A stretch of 64,000 bases of DNA. Origin: Anaerolineales bacterium (GTDB taxonomy: Bacteria; Chloroflexota; Anaerolineae; Anaerolineales; Villigracilaceae). The position numbers and the translations under genes were made by a program. The stretch is from assembly GCA_025056175.1 (NCBI GenBank), contig JANWWK010000063.1, forward strand, positions 44,510-108,509, written 5' to 3'. The notes under the pieces were generated by a model, which ran no database searches, was not told where the DNA came from, and was given only the letters and a program-made list of their open reading frames with translations. Of this stretch, positions 1-8,312 are shown one piece after another (position 1 is the first letter of the stretch; every line of letters begins with the position of its first letter).

Positions 1-545
1 CCGAAGGTGCGCGTTTGCCGGTCATCTTTGACGGGCTGCGCGTGCATTGGGGCTTTCCGCTTGCCTTACTGGTGGCGCTGGGAGTGTGGTATCTGCTCTG
101 GAAAACCACTCTGGGCTTCGAAATTCGCACGGTTGGCGCAAACCCCGATGCCGCCCGTTATGCCGGCATCAATTTCAGGCGCATTCTCATCGTGACGATG
201 GCGCTCTCCGGGCTGCTGGCGGGGATGGCTGGAGCGGTGGAAGTGACCGGGCTGAACTACCGGCACGAATTGGGCTTCTCGATTGGTTACGGCTTCGATG
301 CGATTGCCATTGCCCTGCTCGGCAAGACTCATCCCTTCGGTGTTGTATTGGCATCCATCCTGTTTGCCGGAATGCGAAACGGCGCAACGCGGATGCAGTT
401 CCTGACGCAAATTCCAGTGGACATCATCTCAGTCATTCAATCGCTTATCCTGTTATTCGTGGCTGCAGATGCGATTATCCGCTATCTCTACCGAATCAAA
501 GCCAAAGAAGAACGGCTGGTTCTCACACGCGGCTGGCGGGGTTAG
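1..545 (+). CDS. BMP/nucleoside-type ABC transporter permease (NupP/YufP-like), 5' partial
   Basis: The reading frame is open from the left edge of the window, so this is the C-terminal ~180 residues of a longer gene. It is a polytopic membrane protein of the branched-chain/nucleoside permease type, with the loop typical of the family (EIRTVGANPDAARYAGI) followed by helices with small-residue motifs (ALSGLLAGMAGAVEV). Its partners lie 9 and 10 bases apart downstream: a second permease and a double ATPase. This is the gene order of nucleoside importers such as NupOPQ of Bacillus. The substrate-binding BMP lipoprotein is not in view and may lie upstream. A nucleoside or purine substrate is inferred from family and order only. 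Confidence 0.85.
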   Translation, partial: EGARLPVIFDGLRVHWGFPLALLVALGVWYLLWKTTLGFEIRTVGANPDAARYAGINFRRILIVTMALSGLLAGMAGAVEVTGLNYRHELGFSIGYGFDAIAIALLGKTHPFGVVLASILFAGMRNGATRMQFLTQIPVDIISVIQSLILLFVAADAIIRYLYRIKAKEERLVLTRGWRG

Positions 546-554
546 GAGGCAGGC

Positions 555-1658
555 ATGGATTGGCGTCGTTTCAGTTTTATCGGGTTCATCATCGTTTTTC
601 TCTTCACGGTTGTGGTATTGATTGGCGGCAGCCGTGTTTCACCCACCATCATCATCTCCAGCATGTTGACCACCACCATCGCCGTTGCCACACCGCTTAC
701 CTTGGGGGCGCTTTCTGGTGTGTTTTGTGAACGCGCGGGTGTGGTGAACATCGGCATCGAAGGCATGATGCTGGCAGCAGCTTTCTTCGGCTGGCTGACG
801 GCCATTTACATGAACACCGTCTTCAAATTCGACCCCAACCTGAGTTTGTGGACGGGCGTGCTGGCGGCCATTCTCACCGGTGGACTGTTCGCCCTGCTGC
901 ATGCCTGGCTCTCTATCACCTTCAAGGTAGACCAGATTATCGGCGGCACGGTCATCAACATCCTGGCGGTGGGGATTACTGGCTTTCTCAATCGTCAAAT
1001 GTTTTTCGGCGAAGGCAGTATCTTTGGCGGCAACGTGCCGCACGCGCCTGGCCTGCTGCCCTCACTCTCTAAATGGCTCGCGCCGCTTTGTGGCGGCCCA
1101 GAGGGTTGCCTGGGCCTGCCGGGTCTCATTCAAGGTACATTTTTAGACCAGAAACCCGTCGCTCTGGCGGCGATTGCGCTGGTTCTCGTCTCCCACTACG
1201 TCTTGTTCAATACCCGTTGGGGCTTGCGAACCCGCGCAGTGGGCGAACACCCCAAAGCGGCCGATACGGTCGGAATCAACGTCTATCGCATTCGCTATGT
1301 CAACGTCATCATCGGCGGAATGCTGGCCGGGCTGGGCGGGGCCTATTTCACCATCGAATCGGTGCCATCCTTCGAGCCGCTCATGACCAACGGACGCGGA
1401 TTTATCTCATTGGCTGCGATGATTTTCGGCAACTGGACACCCTTCGGTGCCTGGGCTGCCGCACTCGTGTTTGGCGCTTCGCAAGCCCTGCAAATCAACC
1501 TGCAATTCTTCCGCGATGCCATCCCACCGCAGTGGGCCTTTTTGCAACATGCCTACATCGTCGGGCTGGCGCCCTACGTCCTGACCATGCTCATCCTGAC
1601 CGGCATCATCGGCAAAACCATTCCACCGGCTGCCGATGGGCAACCCTACGAGAAATAG
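555..1658 (+). CDS. BMP/nucleoside-type ABC transporter permease (NupQ/YufQ-like)
   Basis: A 367-residue polytopic membrane protein and the second permease half of the importer. It has about nine hydrophobic segments, the conserved GALSGVFCERAGVVNIGIEG stretch near residues 53-72, and the family loop TRAVGEHPKAADTVGINV near residue 230. The same loop occurs in the preceding partial gene, so the two permeases are paralogues that would form a heterodimeric channel. ATG is preceded by a strong AGGAGG (544-549) that overlaps the stop of the upstream gene. It is co-transcribed with its neighbours. An uptake role for nucleosides or related compounds is inferred from family. Confidence 0.9.
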   Translation: MDWRRFSFIGFIIVFLFTVVVLIGGSRVSPTIIISSMLTTTIAVATPLTLGALSGVFCERAGVVNIGIEGMMLAAAFFGWLTAIYMNTVFKFDPNLSLWTGVLAAILTGGLFALLHAWLSITFKVDQIIGGTVINILAVGITGFLNRQMFFGEGSIFGGNVPHAPGLLPSLSKWLAPLCGGPEGCLGLPGLIQGTFLDQKPVALAAIALVLVSHYVLFNTRWGLRTRAVGEHPKAADTVGINVYRIRYVNVIIGGMLAGLGGAYFTIESVPSFEPLMTNGRGFISLAAMIFGNWTPFGAWAAALVFGASQALQINLQFFRDAIPPQWAFLQHAYIVGLAPYVLTMLILTGIIGKTIPPAADGQPYEK

Positions 1659-1668
1659 GAGGCGCGCT

Positions 1669-3234
1669 ATGTCTGAAAAACCCATCGTTCTCGAGGCGCG
1701 CGGCATCACCAAACGTTTTCCGGGCGTGCTTGCCAACGACCACGTAGATTTCGACCTGCGACAGGGCGAAGTGCATGCCTTGCTGGGCGAGAACGGAGCC
1801 GGAAAATCTACGCTGATGAACATCCTGTACGGGCTGTACACCGCCGATTCGGGCGAAATTCTCGTCAATGGCAAGCCACTCACGCTCAACTCACCACGTG
1901 ATGCCATCGAACACGGAATCGGCATGGTACATCAGCACTTCATGCTCATCCCGGTCTTTACAGTGACCGAGAACATCATGCTCGGCGCAGAAACCGACCA
2001 CCGTCCCCACAAGAGCGAAGCCCCCCTGGTCAAACTGGACCGCAAGCAGGTCTCCCAAATTGTGCGCGATTTCTCGCATCAATACGGGCTGGATGTGGAC
2101 CCGGATGCCATCGTGGGCGACCTGCCGGTGGGCGTGCAACAGCGCGTCGAAATCGTCAAGGCGCTTTACCGCAAAGCCAACATTTTGATTTTGGATGAGC
2201 CCACCGCCGTTTTGACCCCGCAAGAGGCCGAAGAACTGTTCCGCATCATCCGCGAACTGACAACGCGCGGTGTTTCGGTGATATTTATCAGCCACAAGCT
2301 CAAGGAAGTTCTCTCAATTGCTGACCGCATTACCGTCATGCGCGCCGGGCGCGTGGTGGGGGCAACCACCCCCGCCGAGAGCGATGAACATCAGCTGGCG
2401 GCCATGATGGTGGGACGAGAGGTGATTCTTTCGGTAGAGAAAGAACCTGCACAACCCAAAGAAGATGTTTTGGTGGTCGAAAACCTGCGCGTGCGCGATG
2501 TGCGCGACCTGGAGGCAGTGCGCGGTGTCTCTTTTACCGTGCGCGCTGGTGAAATTTTGGGCATTGCGGGCGTGCAGGGCAACGGGCAGACCGAGCTGGC
2601 TGAGGCCCTCACCGGCCTGCGGCGCATCGAAAGCGGCTCAGTCAAATTGGCCGGGCGCGACCTGACCAACTGTCCCCCGCGCCTGTTTACCGAAACTGGC
2701 CTGGCGCATATCCCCGAAGACCGCCAGCGGCATGGCCTGGTGCTGGGCTACACCATCGCCGATAACATGGTTTTGTGTGATTACTACCGCCCGCCCTTTA
2801 GCGCGCGCGGCGTGCTTCAGACCCAGGCATTGGATGAACACGCACGTAAGTTGATTCAAAATTTTGATGTGCGCACGCCTTCCCCGTATGTAGCAGCGGG
2901 CAAACTTTCGGGCGGTAACCAGCAAAAAGTGATTGTGGCGCGCGAACTCAGCCGTCCCAGCGTTCGGCTGGTGATTGCCAACCAGCCCACGCGCGGCCTG
3001 GACGTTGGCTCCATTGAGTATATTCACAAGGAAATTGTGCTGATGCGCGACCAGGGTGTGGCCGTTTTGCTCATCTCCGCCGAACTCGATGAAATCATGT
3101 CGCTTTCCGACCGGATTGCGGTGATGTATCACGGACAGATTGTGACCACCGTCGAGGCTCACGCCGTGACGCGCGAACAACTGGGCTTGTGGATGGCTGG
3201 TGCAAAGCCAGAGCAAACTGCAACTTCGGTCTGA
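1669..3234 (+). CDS. Double-domain ABC transporter ATPase (NupO/YufO-like)
   Basis: A 521-residue cytoplasmic ATPase with two fused ABC domains that energises the two upstream permeases. The N-terminal half has a canonical Walker A (GENGAGKST) near residue 40 and Walker B (ILILDEPTAV). The C-terminal half has a degenerate Walker A (GVQGNGQTE) and a signature LSGGNQQK, the asymmetry usual in the RbsA/YufO group. An in-frame ATG at 1636 exists, but 1669 is preceded by AGGAGG with good spacing and gives a normal N-terminus (MSEKPIVLEARGITKRF). It is the last gene of the operon and is followed by a hairpin at 3244-3292. Confidence 0.92.
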   Translation: MSEKPIVLEARGITKRFPGVLANDHVDFDLRQGEVHALLGENGAGKSTLMNILYGLYTADSGEILVNGKPLTLNSPRDAIEHGIGMVHQHFMLIPVFTVTENIMLGAETDHRPHKSEAPLVKLDRKQVSQIVRDFSHQYGLDVDPDAIVGDLPVGVQQRVEIVKALYRKANILILDEPTAVLTPQEAEELFRIIRELTTRGVSVIFISHKLKEVLSIADRITVMRAGRVVGATTPAESDEHQLAAMMVGREVILSVEKEPAQPKEDVLVVENLRVRDVRDLEAVRGVSFTVRAGEILGIAGVQGNGQTELAEALTGLRRIESGSVKLAGRDLTNCPPRLFTETGLAHIPEDRQRHGLVLGYTIADNMVLCDYYRPPFSARGVLQTQALDEHARKLIQNFDVRTPSPYVAAGKLSGGNQQKVIVARELSRPSVRLVIANQPTRGLDVGSIEYIHKEIVLMRDQGVAVLLISAELDEIMSLSDRIAVMYHGQIVTTVEAHAVTREQLGLWMAGAKPEQTATSV

Positions 3235-3243
3235 TTTTTCCCA

Positions 3244-3300
3244 CGCCGCAGGCAGGTAGCCAGTTGACTGTATCGGCCAACCTGCTGCGGCGAATTTTCA
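3244..3300 (+). terminator. Probable terminator of the BMP-type ABC operon
   Basis: Left arm 3244-3257 pairs with right arm 3280-3292 (one bulged G, 13 pairs) and is followed by AATTTT. It lies 9 bases after the ATPase stop codon. The remaining intergenic sequence up to 3445 shows no other structure I can support; a GATAAT at 3410-3415 lacks a convincing -35. Confidence 0.6.
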
Positions 3301-3444
3301 TCATGCAATGAGGCCATTGGTGAAGGCGCTCGAATGCGTCAGCCTGTCGTGGCCCTATCCCGCTTTCCACTTGAACCAAAGGGGGATGGAAAGCATTGTT
3401 TGTTTTGACGATAATCAAAAACGACACACAAGAGAGGAGAGAGT

Positions 3445-4623
3445 ATGATGTGGAGAGTTGCCCGTTCGCTTCTGATTCTCCTGGCGGCTTCGTTGGGGCT
3501 TGCAGCCTGTAACCTGCCCCGCGCCACCCCTACCCCGGCCAATCCCAACGCCTTTCTGACCGCCGCGGCGCAAACGGTGGAGGTGCAATTGACCATGAAT
3601 GCGCTCCAAACGCCGCAGGCGACCCTTACCTCGCCACCAAGCGCGACGCCTCCACCGCCCCTGCCTCCGACCTTTACGAACACGCCTCCCAGCACGCCCA
3701 GCCCCACCCCTATCTGTGACCTGGCACAGTTCGTGGCCGATGTCACCGTGCCGGATGGTACCACCTTTCAGCCAGGTGAGACGTTCGTCAAGACCTGGCG
3801 GCTCAAAAACATCGGCGTCTGCACCTGGACGAACGGCTACCAACTGATTTTCGACAGCGGCGATGCGATGAGTGGCCCGGCCTCGCAGGCGTTGGCTGGC
3901 TCGGTCGCGCCCGGACAAACGGTGGATATTTCCGTCACCCTCAAAGCGCCAACCGCGCCCGGCACCTATCGCGGCTACTGGCGCTTGCGAAACGCAGCAG
4001 GCGTGCTGATGCCGGTGTCCAATGGCTTCAAAGGCACATCGTTCTTCGTTGAAATCAAAGTTAACCCGCCCACCCCAACGGCCTCGCTCACGCCCAGTCC
4101 CACGCCTCCTTCGGCGCCGGCGGTAACGCAAATCATCCTGACACCGGTCGCCGCCGAAAGCGGCCAGGTGCGCTCCAGTGGCTCGGTTCTCTCACCGCCG
4201 AACACCGGTGATTTGGATACCAACGAGACCGCTCAGGCTTTCCTCAGCTTTAATATCTCCGGTATCCCTGTGGGGGCAACCATTACCCAGGTGAAGGTAG
4301 ATTTCAGCTCGTATGATACGTTAGGTAATCCCTGGAGTTTGGGAGATGGATGTCTGCGCGCCTACATTCAAAATTACGGCACGCCCGATGCAGGTGACTT
4401 CTTCCCTGGCGACCCCCTGGGTGCGCTGATGCGCTGGTGCGGCCCGGCGGAATTGAGTTCGGTCTTCGAGGATAACAACGTCAAGAGCGCCCTGCAGGCT
4501 GCCATCGGCACTTCACGCTTCCAGCTGCGCGTACAATTCCGTCCGCCCACAACCAACAATAACGGCATTGCCGATATGATTCGGCTGGGAGCGGTGAAAC
4601 TCATCGTGACGTATCAATACTGA
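3445..4623 (+). CDS. Lipoprotein with FW/NBR1-type Ig-like domain, paralogue 1 of 5
   Basis: A 392-residue predicted lipoprotein, signal peptide with lipobox LAAC (Cys22). A Thr/Pro-rich linker runs over residues 23-90, then an Ig-like domain of the NBR1/FW type spans about 91-206. Hallmarks of the domain are VADVTVPDGT, KTWRLKNIGVCTW and GTYRGYWRLRN, with conserved Trp and two Cys (residue 91 and the one in CTW). After a second Thr/Pro linker comes a ~165-residue C-terminal beta-rich domain that I do not recognise. The gene starts a run of five paralogues on one strand. The start has AGAGGAGAG upstream; ATG at 3445 or 3448 are both possible. The molecular function is unknown. An exported, membrane-anchored adaptor or ligand-binding role is inferred. 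Confidence 0.8.
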   Translation: MMWRVARSLLILLAASLGLAACNLPRATPTPANPNAFLTAAAQTVEVQLTMNALQTPQATLTSPPSATPPPPLPPTFTNTPPSTPSPTPICDLAQFVADVTVPDGTTFQPGETFVKTWRLKNIGVCTWTNGYQLIFDSGDAMSGPASQALAGSVAPGQTVDISVTLKAPTAPGTYRGYWRLRNAAGVLMPVSNGFKGTSFFVEIKVNPPTPTASLTPSPTPPSAPAVTQIILTPVAAESGQVRSSGSVLSPPNTGDLDTNETAQAFLSFNISGIPVGATITQVKVDFSSYDTLGNPWSLGDGCLRAYIQNYGTPDAGDFFPGDPLGALMRWCGPAELSSVFEDNNVKSALQAAIGTSRFQLRVQFRPPTTNNNGIADMIRLGAVKLIVTYQY

Positions 4624-4654
4624 ACTGTATCCATCAGGCAAACTCAATCCATTT

Positions 4655-4690
4655 CGCAGGGCGGGAACGTTTCCCGCCCTGCGCTTTTTG
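4655..4690 (+). terminator. Strong rho-independent terminator
   Basis: A perfect 13-bp stem (4655-4667 with 4671-4683), a 3-base loop, then CTTTTTG. It ends the transcript of the first FW lipoprotein gene, so the five paralogues are not one simple operon. Confidence 0.9.
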
Positions 4691-4715
4691 CTGGCTTGAG
4701 AAAGATGGGTATAAT
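4688..4715 (+). promoter_or_regulatory. Candidate promoter for FW lipoprotein 2
   Basis: A consensus -10 TATAAT (4710-4715) lies 16 bases after TTGCTG (4688-4693), directly behind the terminator of the previous gene and 30 bases before the ATG at 4746. The -10 is convincing and the -35 is weak. Confidence 0.55.
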
Positions 4716-4745
4716 CCTCCTGTGAAACATGAAAGGACACACAAC

Positions 4746-5726
4746 ATGAAACGACATCTTCTCCAAATTTGCTCTCTGCTGACGGCAGGCGCGCTCCTTA
4801 TCGGGGCCTGTGGCGCGCCCACACCGCCAGAACCCACCCCCGATGTGGCGGCAGTGGCAACCGCTGCCGTGCAAACCGCCGAAGCGCGTTTTACCCAGCA
4901 GGCGCTGGTGGAACTGGCAACCCGCGTGGCCTCTACACCAGTCTTCACCGCCACACCTCTCCCCGAAGCGGCTGTGCCAACCTCCACACCAAGTACAGGC
5001 ACAACCCCCTCTTACGAATACTCGCCCGGCTGTGTCTATGCTACCTATGTCGCCGATGTCACCATCCCCGATGGAATGCTGATGTTGCCCGGAACCACCT
5101 TCGTCAAGACCTGGCGAATCAAGAACAGCGGCAGCTGCAAATGGGACTCCAGCTTTGCAATGATACAAATCGGCGGTGACAAAATGGGAGAACAGACACG
5201 CTTTCCCCTGACACGGGTAGTGTATCCAGGCCAGGAAGTGGATGTCTCCGTCACCCTCACTGCGCCTGCCGCTAACGGCAAATATGCCAGCCAGTGGCGA
5301 CTGGCCATGCCAGGCGGCGGCAGCGCCGGTGTTGGCCCGCAGGATGTCAATCTAACCGTCTTAATTGAAGTTGCCAGCAAGCCCAAAGATGCCTTTGCTG
5401 TCACAAAAATCGTTTATGGCCCGGTGGTGCGCGACCCCAAAACTGGCTGTGATGCCAACGGCGCGCGCTACACCTTTTCGGCCACCATCTTTGTCAACGG
5501 CCCCGGCGAACTGGTCTATCAGTGGGACCGCGAACCCTTCGACGGCGTCTTCGAGGGCGGCAGGCTCAAGTTTACCGAAGCCGGCTCCAAACAGGTCTTT
5601 TTTACCTGGACGATGACCCGCGACCATCCGCAGAATTGGGAGCGCTGGGTTGCCTTGCACGTCACCTACGAAGGCACCGATAAGCAGTACGACCGCGTTC
5701 GCTTTACCTACACGTGTGATGGATGA
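4746..5726 (+). CDS. Lipoprotein with FW/NBR1-type Ig-like domain, paralogue 2 of 5
   Basis: A 326-residue predicted lipoprotein. A GTG at 4722 is in frame, but ATG 4746 gives the proper signal peptide (MKRHLLQ...LIGAC) and has AAGGA upstream. Order: lipobox, Thr/Pro-rich linker, FW Ig-like domain at about residues 96-208 (VADVTIPDG, KTWRIKNSGSCKW, YASQWRLAM), then a C-terminal Ig-like domain at about 215-326. That last domain clearly resembles the C-terminus of the next gene: both show F-V-T-V near the start, a YT-x-x-ATI-x-VN core, Y-x-W, and an AG-x-Q strand before a W-rich end. Recent duplication of the two-domain module is therefore likely. Function unknown. Confidence 0.8.
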   Translation: MKRHLLQICSLLTAGALLIGACGAPTPPEPTPDVAAVATAAVQTAEARFTQQALVELATRVASTPVFTATPLPEAAVPTSTPSTGTTPSYEYSPGCVYATYVADVTIPDGMLMLPGTTFVKTWRIKNSGSCKWDSSFAMIQIGGDKMGEQTRFPLTRVVYPGQEVDVSVTLTAPAANGKYASQWRLAMPGGGSAGVGPQDVNLTVLIEVASKPKDAFAVTKIVYGPVVRDPKTGCDANGARYTFSATIFVNGPGELVYQWDREPFDGVFEGGRLKFTEAGSKQVFFTWTMTRDHPQNWERWVALHVTYEGTDKQYDRVRFTYTCDG

Positions 5727-5781
5727 GCCGTTCCAGTGGTTCCGGTACATGCTGTTCACAATGCGGCAGGAGATGGGCGCC

Positions 5782-6735
5782 ATGTCACCAAAGCAATTGA
5801 CTCTCTTGCTCCTCTGGATGATGTTTCTACTCAGTGCGTGCAATCTTTCTGCCGCGCCGTCTGTTACGCCGTCTGTCCATCCGAACACCGTCTTTACCGC
5901 CGCCGCGCAGACGGTGGAGGCGCAATTGACCCAAAACGCCCTGTTGCGGCTGACCACCCCACGCCCGGCCGAGTCTCTGCCGACGGCTACGCTTGCACCT
6001 TTACCGTCAACCCAGTCCCCACCGGCTGCAATTTTTCCGACCCCCGACCCCTCTCTGCCGTGCGATGCCGCCCGCTTCGTGGCCGATGTCACCGTGCCAG
6101 ATGGAAGCCTCTACGCTCCCGGCGCGACCTTCATCAAGACCTGGAAGATTCAGAACATCGGTGCCTGCGTCTGGGATACTTCCTACAGCCTGGTTTTCGA
6201 TTCTGGCGAAAGAATGGGCGGCCCGGACAGTCTGCCTCTGCCTGGGACGGTTGCCCCCGGCGAGGAGATAGACCTTTCCATCCCGCTGACAGCGCCTTCC
6301 AAAACCGGAAAATATCGCGGCTACTGGCGCTTGCAAAACCCTGCCGGGCAGACCGTTCCCATCGAACAAGGCTACAATGGCCGTTCCTTCTTTGTGGAAA
6401 TTCAGGTCAGGCCGGGTACTGGCGGAGGGACACCTTCCCCTTTCACCGTAACCACAGTGACGTTCGCCGTATCCCATAGCGGCAGCTGTGCGGCAGGCAA
6501 ATATACCGTCACCGCCACCATCACGGTCAACAAGGCTGGCACAGTGACGTATACCTGGATTCGCAGCGATGGCGCAACAGGTGCAGCCCATCGCGGCTCG
6601 CTGACGTTCGACAAAGCAGGGACGCAAACCATCACGTTCGAATGGCCGACCGGAGCCAGCGGCTTATGGGTAGATTTGTACATCGAAGAGCCGAACCAGC
6701 AGCAGTTCGGTCGTGCCTTGCTGAATTGTCCCTGA
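5782..6735 (+). CDS. Lipoprotein with FW/NBR1-type Ig-like domain, paralogue 3 of 5
   Basis: A 317-residue predicted lipoprotein. The open frame extends back to 5650 over the previous gene, but ATG 5782 is preceded by GGCAGGAG and begins the signal peptide (MSPKQLTLLLL...LLSAC). The segment after the lipobox (NTVFTAAAQTVEAQLTQNAL) is shared with paralogue 1. The FW domain lies at about residues 94-208 (VADVTVPDGS, KTWKIQNIGACVW, YRGYWRLQN). The C-terminal Ig-like domain (about 217-317) is homologous to that of paralogue 2. It starts 55 bases after paralogue 2 and probably shares its transcript. Function unknown. Confidence 0.8.
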   Translation: MSPKQLTLLLLWMMFLLSACNLSAAPSVTPSVHPNTVFTAAAQTVEAQLTQNALLRLTTPRPAESLPTATLAPLPSTQSPPAAIFPTPDPSLPCDAARFVADVTVPDGSLYAPGATFIKTWKIQNIGACVWDTSYSLVFDSGERMGGPDSLPLPGTVAPGEEIDLSIPLTAPSKTGKYRGYWRLQNPAGQTVPIEQGYNGRSFFVEIQVRPGTGGGTPSPFTVTTVTFAVSHSGSCAAGKYTVTATITVNKAGTVTYTWIRSDGATGAAHRGSLTFDKAGTQTITFEWPTGASGLWVDLYIEEPNQQQFGRALLNCP

Positions 6736-6835
6736 CACATTCGGATTGTTGCAGAGGCAGGCTGGTTGGGGAACTTCCCGCACACACCTGGCGTCTCCTT
6801 GAGTGATTGTTTTGCTCAATTTAGACGAGGTGTAT

Positions 6836-8245
6836 ATGCGTGCGCTCAAATGGTTCTCGTTTGTTCTTTTAACTGCCCTGATGCTTTCTGCCTGCTCGTT
6901 CCCTTACGGCACACCCGATGCCGCCGCCACGCTCCAGGCTGTTTATACGGCGCAGGCAGCAACCGTTTCGGCCATTCAGACGCAAACCGCCCCAACGGCA
7001 ACACCGTTGCTGCCAGCCTCGCCGACCTTTCAATTCCCTACCCTTCCCCCTCAGCAGACAGCATTTCCTACCATCACTGCCGTACCACTGTTTACCTTCA
7101 CACCAATCCCACCCATAACGCGCTGTGACCAGGCGGTCTTTGTCAAGGATGTAACCGTGCCTGACGGCACAGTGATAAGCCCAGGCGCACAGTTCGTCAA
7201 AACCTGGCGGCTGCAAAACACCGGTTCGTGTACCTGGACGACCGCTTACGCGCTGGTCTTTTCTGGCGGAGAGCGGATGAACGGCCCGGCAGCAGTGAAC
7301 CTGCCCGGAGCGGTCGCACCGGGGCAATTCGTGGATGTTTCGGTCACGCTGAAAGCCCCTGCTGCCGATGGCCGCTACACCGGCTATTGGATGTTGCGGA
7401 ACGCCGCAGGCGGGACTTTCGGACTGGGTGAGAATGCTCAAAAACCGTTTTTCGTCACCATCAAAGTCGTTGGCGATATGACCACTGTGTTCGACTTCGT
7501 GGCCGAATACTGCTATGCCGATTGGCGTTCCGGTGCAGGCGATTTGGGCTGTCCCGGCAACGTCGGCGCAAAAAACGGCTATGCCATCGAAGTAGATAAG
7601 CCCCAACTCGAAAACGGTCAGAAATTCAACGGCAAGGGATTGCTCACCGTGCCACAGCGGGTAAACAACGGTTATCTTTCGGGCTATTACCAGCCCTTCA
7701 AAGTCCAAAAAGGCGACCGTTTCCGCGCGCTCGTCAACTGCGAATATCTTGCGAATGGTTGTAATGTGGTCTTTCGGCTCGACTACCGCATTGGGGATGG
7801 CAAAATCAAGACCTTTTGGAGTTTCAACGAAGCCTATGATGGCCTGTATTACACGGTGGATGTAGATTTAAGCGCACTGGCAGGCAAAGAGGTCACTTTT
7901 ATTCTCACCGCACATGCCAACGGCAAAGCCGACGCCGACAAGCCTCTCTGGGTTGCGCCGCGCATCGAACGCCCCTCCAACCTGGTGACGCCCTCCGCCA
8001 CGCCCACGCGCACACCCACCGTCACCCTGACCGGCACAGTAACGCCCACACGCACCCCTACCGTCACGGCAACAATCACCTTCACCCCCACGGTGCTGCC
8101 GCCAAGCGCCACTCCAACGGTTACGGCAACAGCAACCATCACGGCGACCGCAACGATAACACCCACACCCAGCGAAACCCCCACCCCAACGGTCACAGCC
8201 TCACCCACCGAAACACCGACTCCCACCGAAACGCCAACACCGTGA
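6836..8245 (+). CDS. Lipoprotein with FW/NBR1-type Ig-like domain and Thr/Pro tail, paralogue 4 of 5
   Basis: A 469-residue predicted lipoprotein; ATG 6836 follows GAGG and starts the signal peptide (MRALKWFSF...MLSAC). The FW domain is at about residues 97-211 (VKDVTVPDGT, KTWRLQNTGSCTW, YTGYWMLRN). A ~160-residue beta-rich domain follows (about 220-380) with four cysteines and the look of a carbohydrate-binding jelly roll, though I cannot name the family. The last ~87 residues (from about 7981) are nearly pure Thr/Pro/Ser/Val repeats and end the protein. A C-terminal Thr/Pro tail is odd for a lipoprotein; it may be a glycosylated stalk or may once have linked to a lost domain. Confidence 0.78.
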   Translation: MRALKWFSFVLLTALMLSACSFPYGTPDAAATLQAVYTAQAATVSAIQTQTAPTATPLLPASPTFQFPTLPPQQTAFPTITAVPLFTFTPIPPITRCDQAVFVKDVTVPDGTVISPGAQFVKTWRLQNTGSCTWTTAYALVFSGGERMNGPAAVNLPGAVAPGQFVDVSVTLKAPAADGRYTGYWMLRNAAGGTFGLGENAQKPFFVTIKVVGDMTTVFDFVAEYCYADWRSGAGDLGCPGNVGAKNGYAIEVDKPQLENGQKFNGKGLLTVPQRVNNGYLSGYYQPFKVQKGDRFRALVNCEYLANGCNVVFRLDYRIGDGKIKTFWSFNEAYDGLYYTVDVDLSALAGKEVTFILTAHANGKADADKPLWVAPRIERPSNLVTPSATPTRTPTVTLTGTVTPTRTPTVTATITFTPTVLPPSATPTVTATATITATATITPTPSETPTPTVTASPTETPTPTETPTP

Positions 8246-8312
8246 GTGATTGCGTTATAATCGTGCCTACGCGGCCTGCTGTTTTGACTGCGCTGTATCC
8301 TTTGGAGGTCTG

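Noticed and set aside
3415..4131. 238-codon Arg/Gly-rich minus-strand frame
   Set aside because: Its composition is the mirror of the Thr/Pro-rich lipoprotein linkers; similar antisense frames occur opposite each FW lipoprotein gene.
7849..8226. Short repeated units that could be read as a CRISPR-like or minisatellite array
   Set aside because: The units are in frame, imperfect, and encode the Thr/Pro tail of a lipoprotein. There are no constant repeats with unique spacers.
8256..8261. TATAAT before FW lipoprotein 5 as a definite promoter
   Set aside because: The -10 is perfect but no -35 or extended -10 is visible, so I mention it only in the gene entry.
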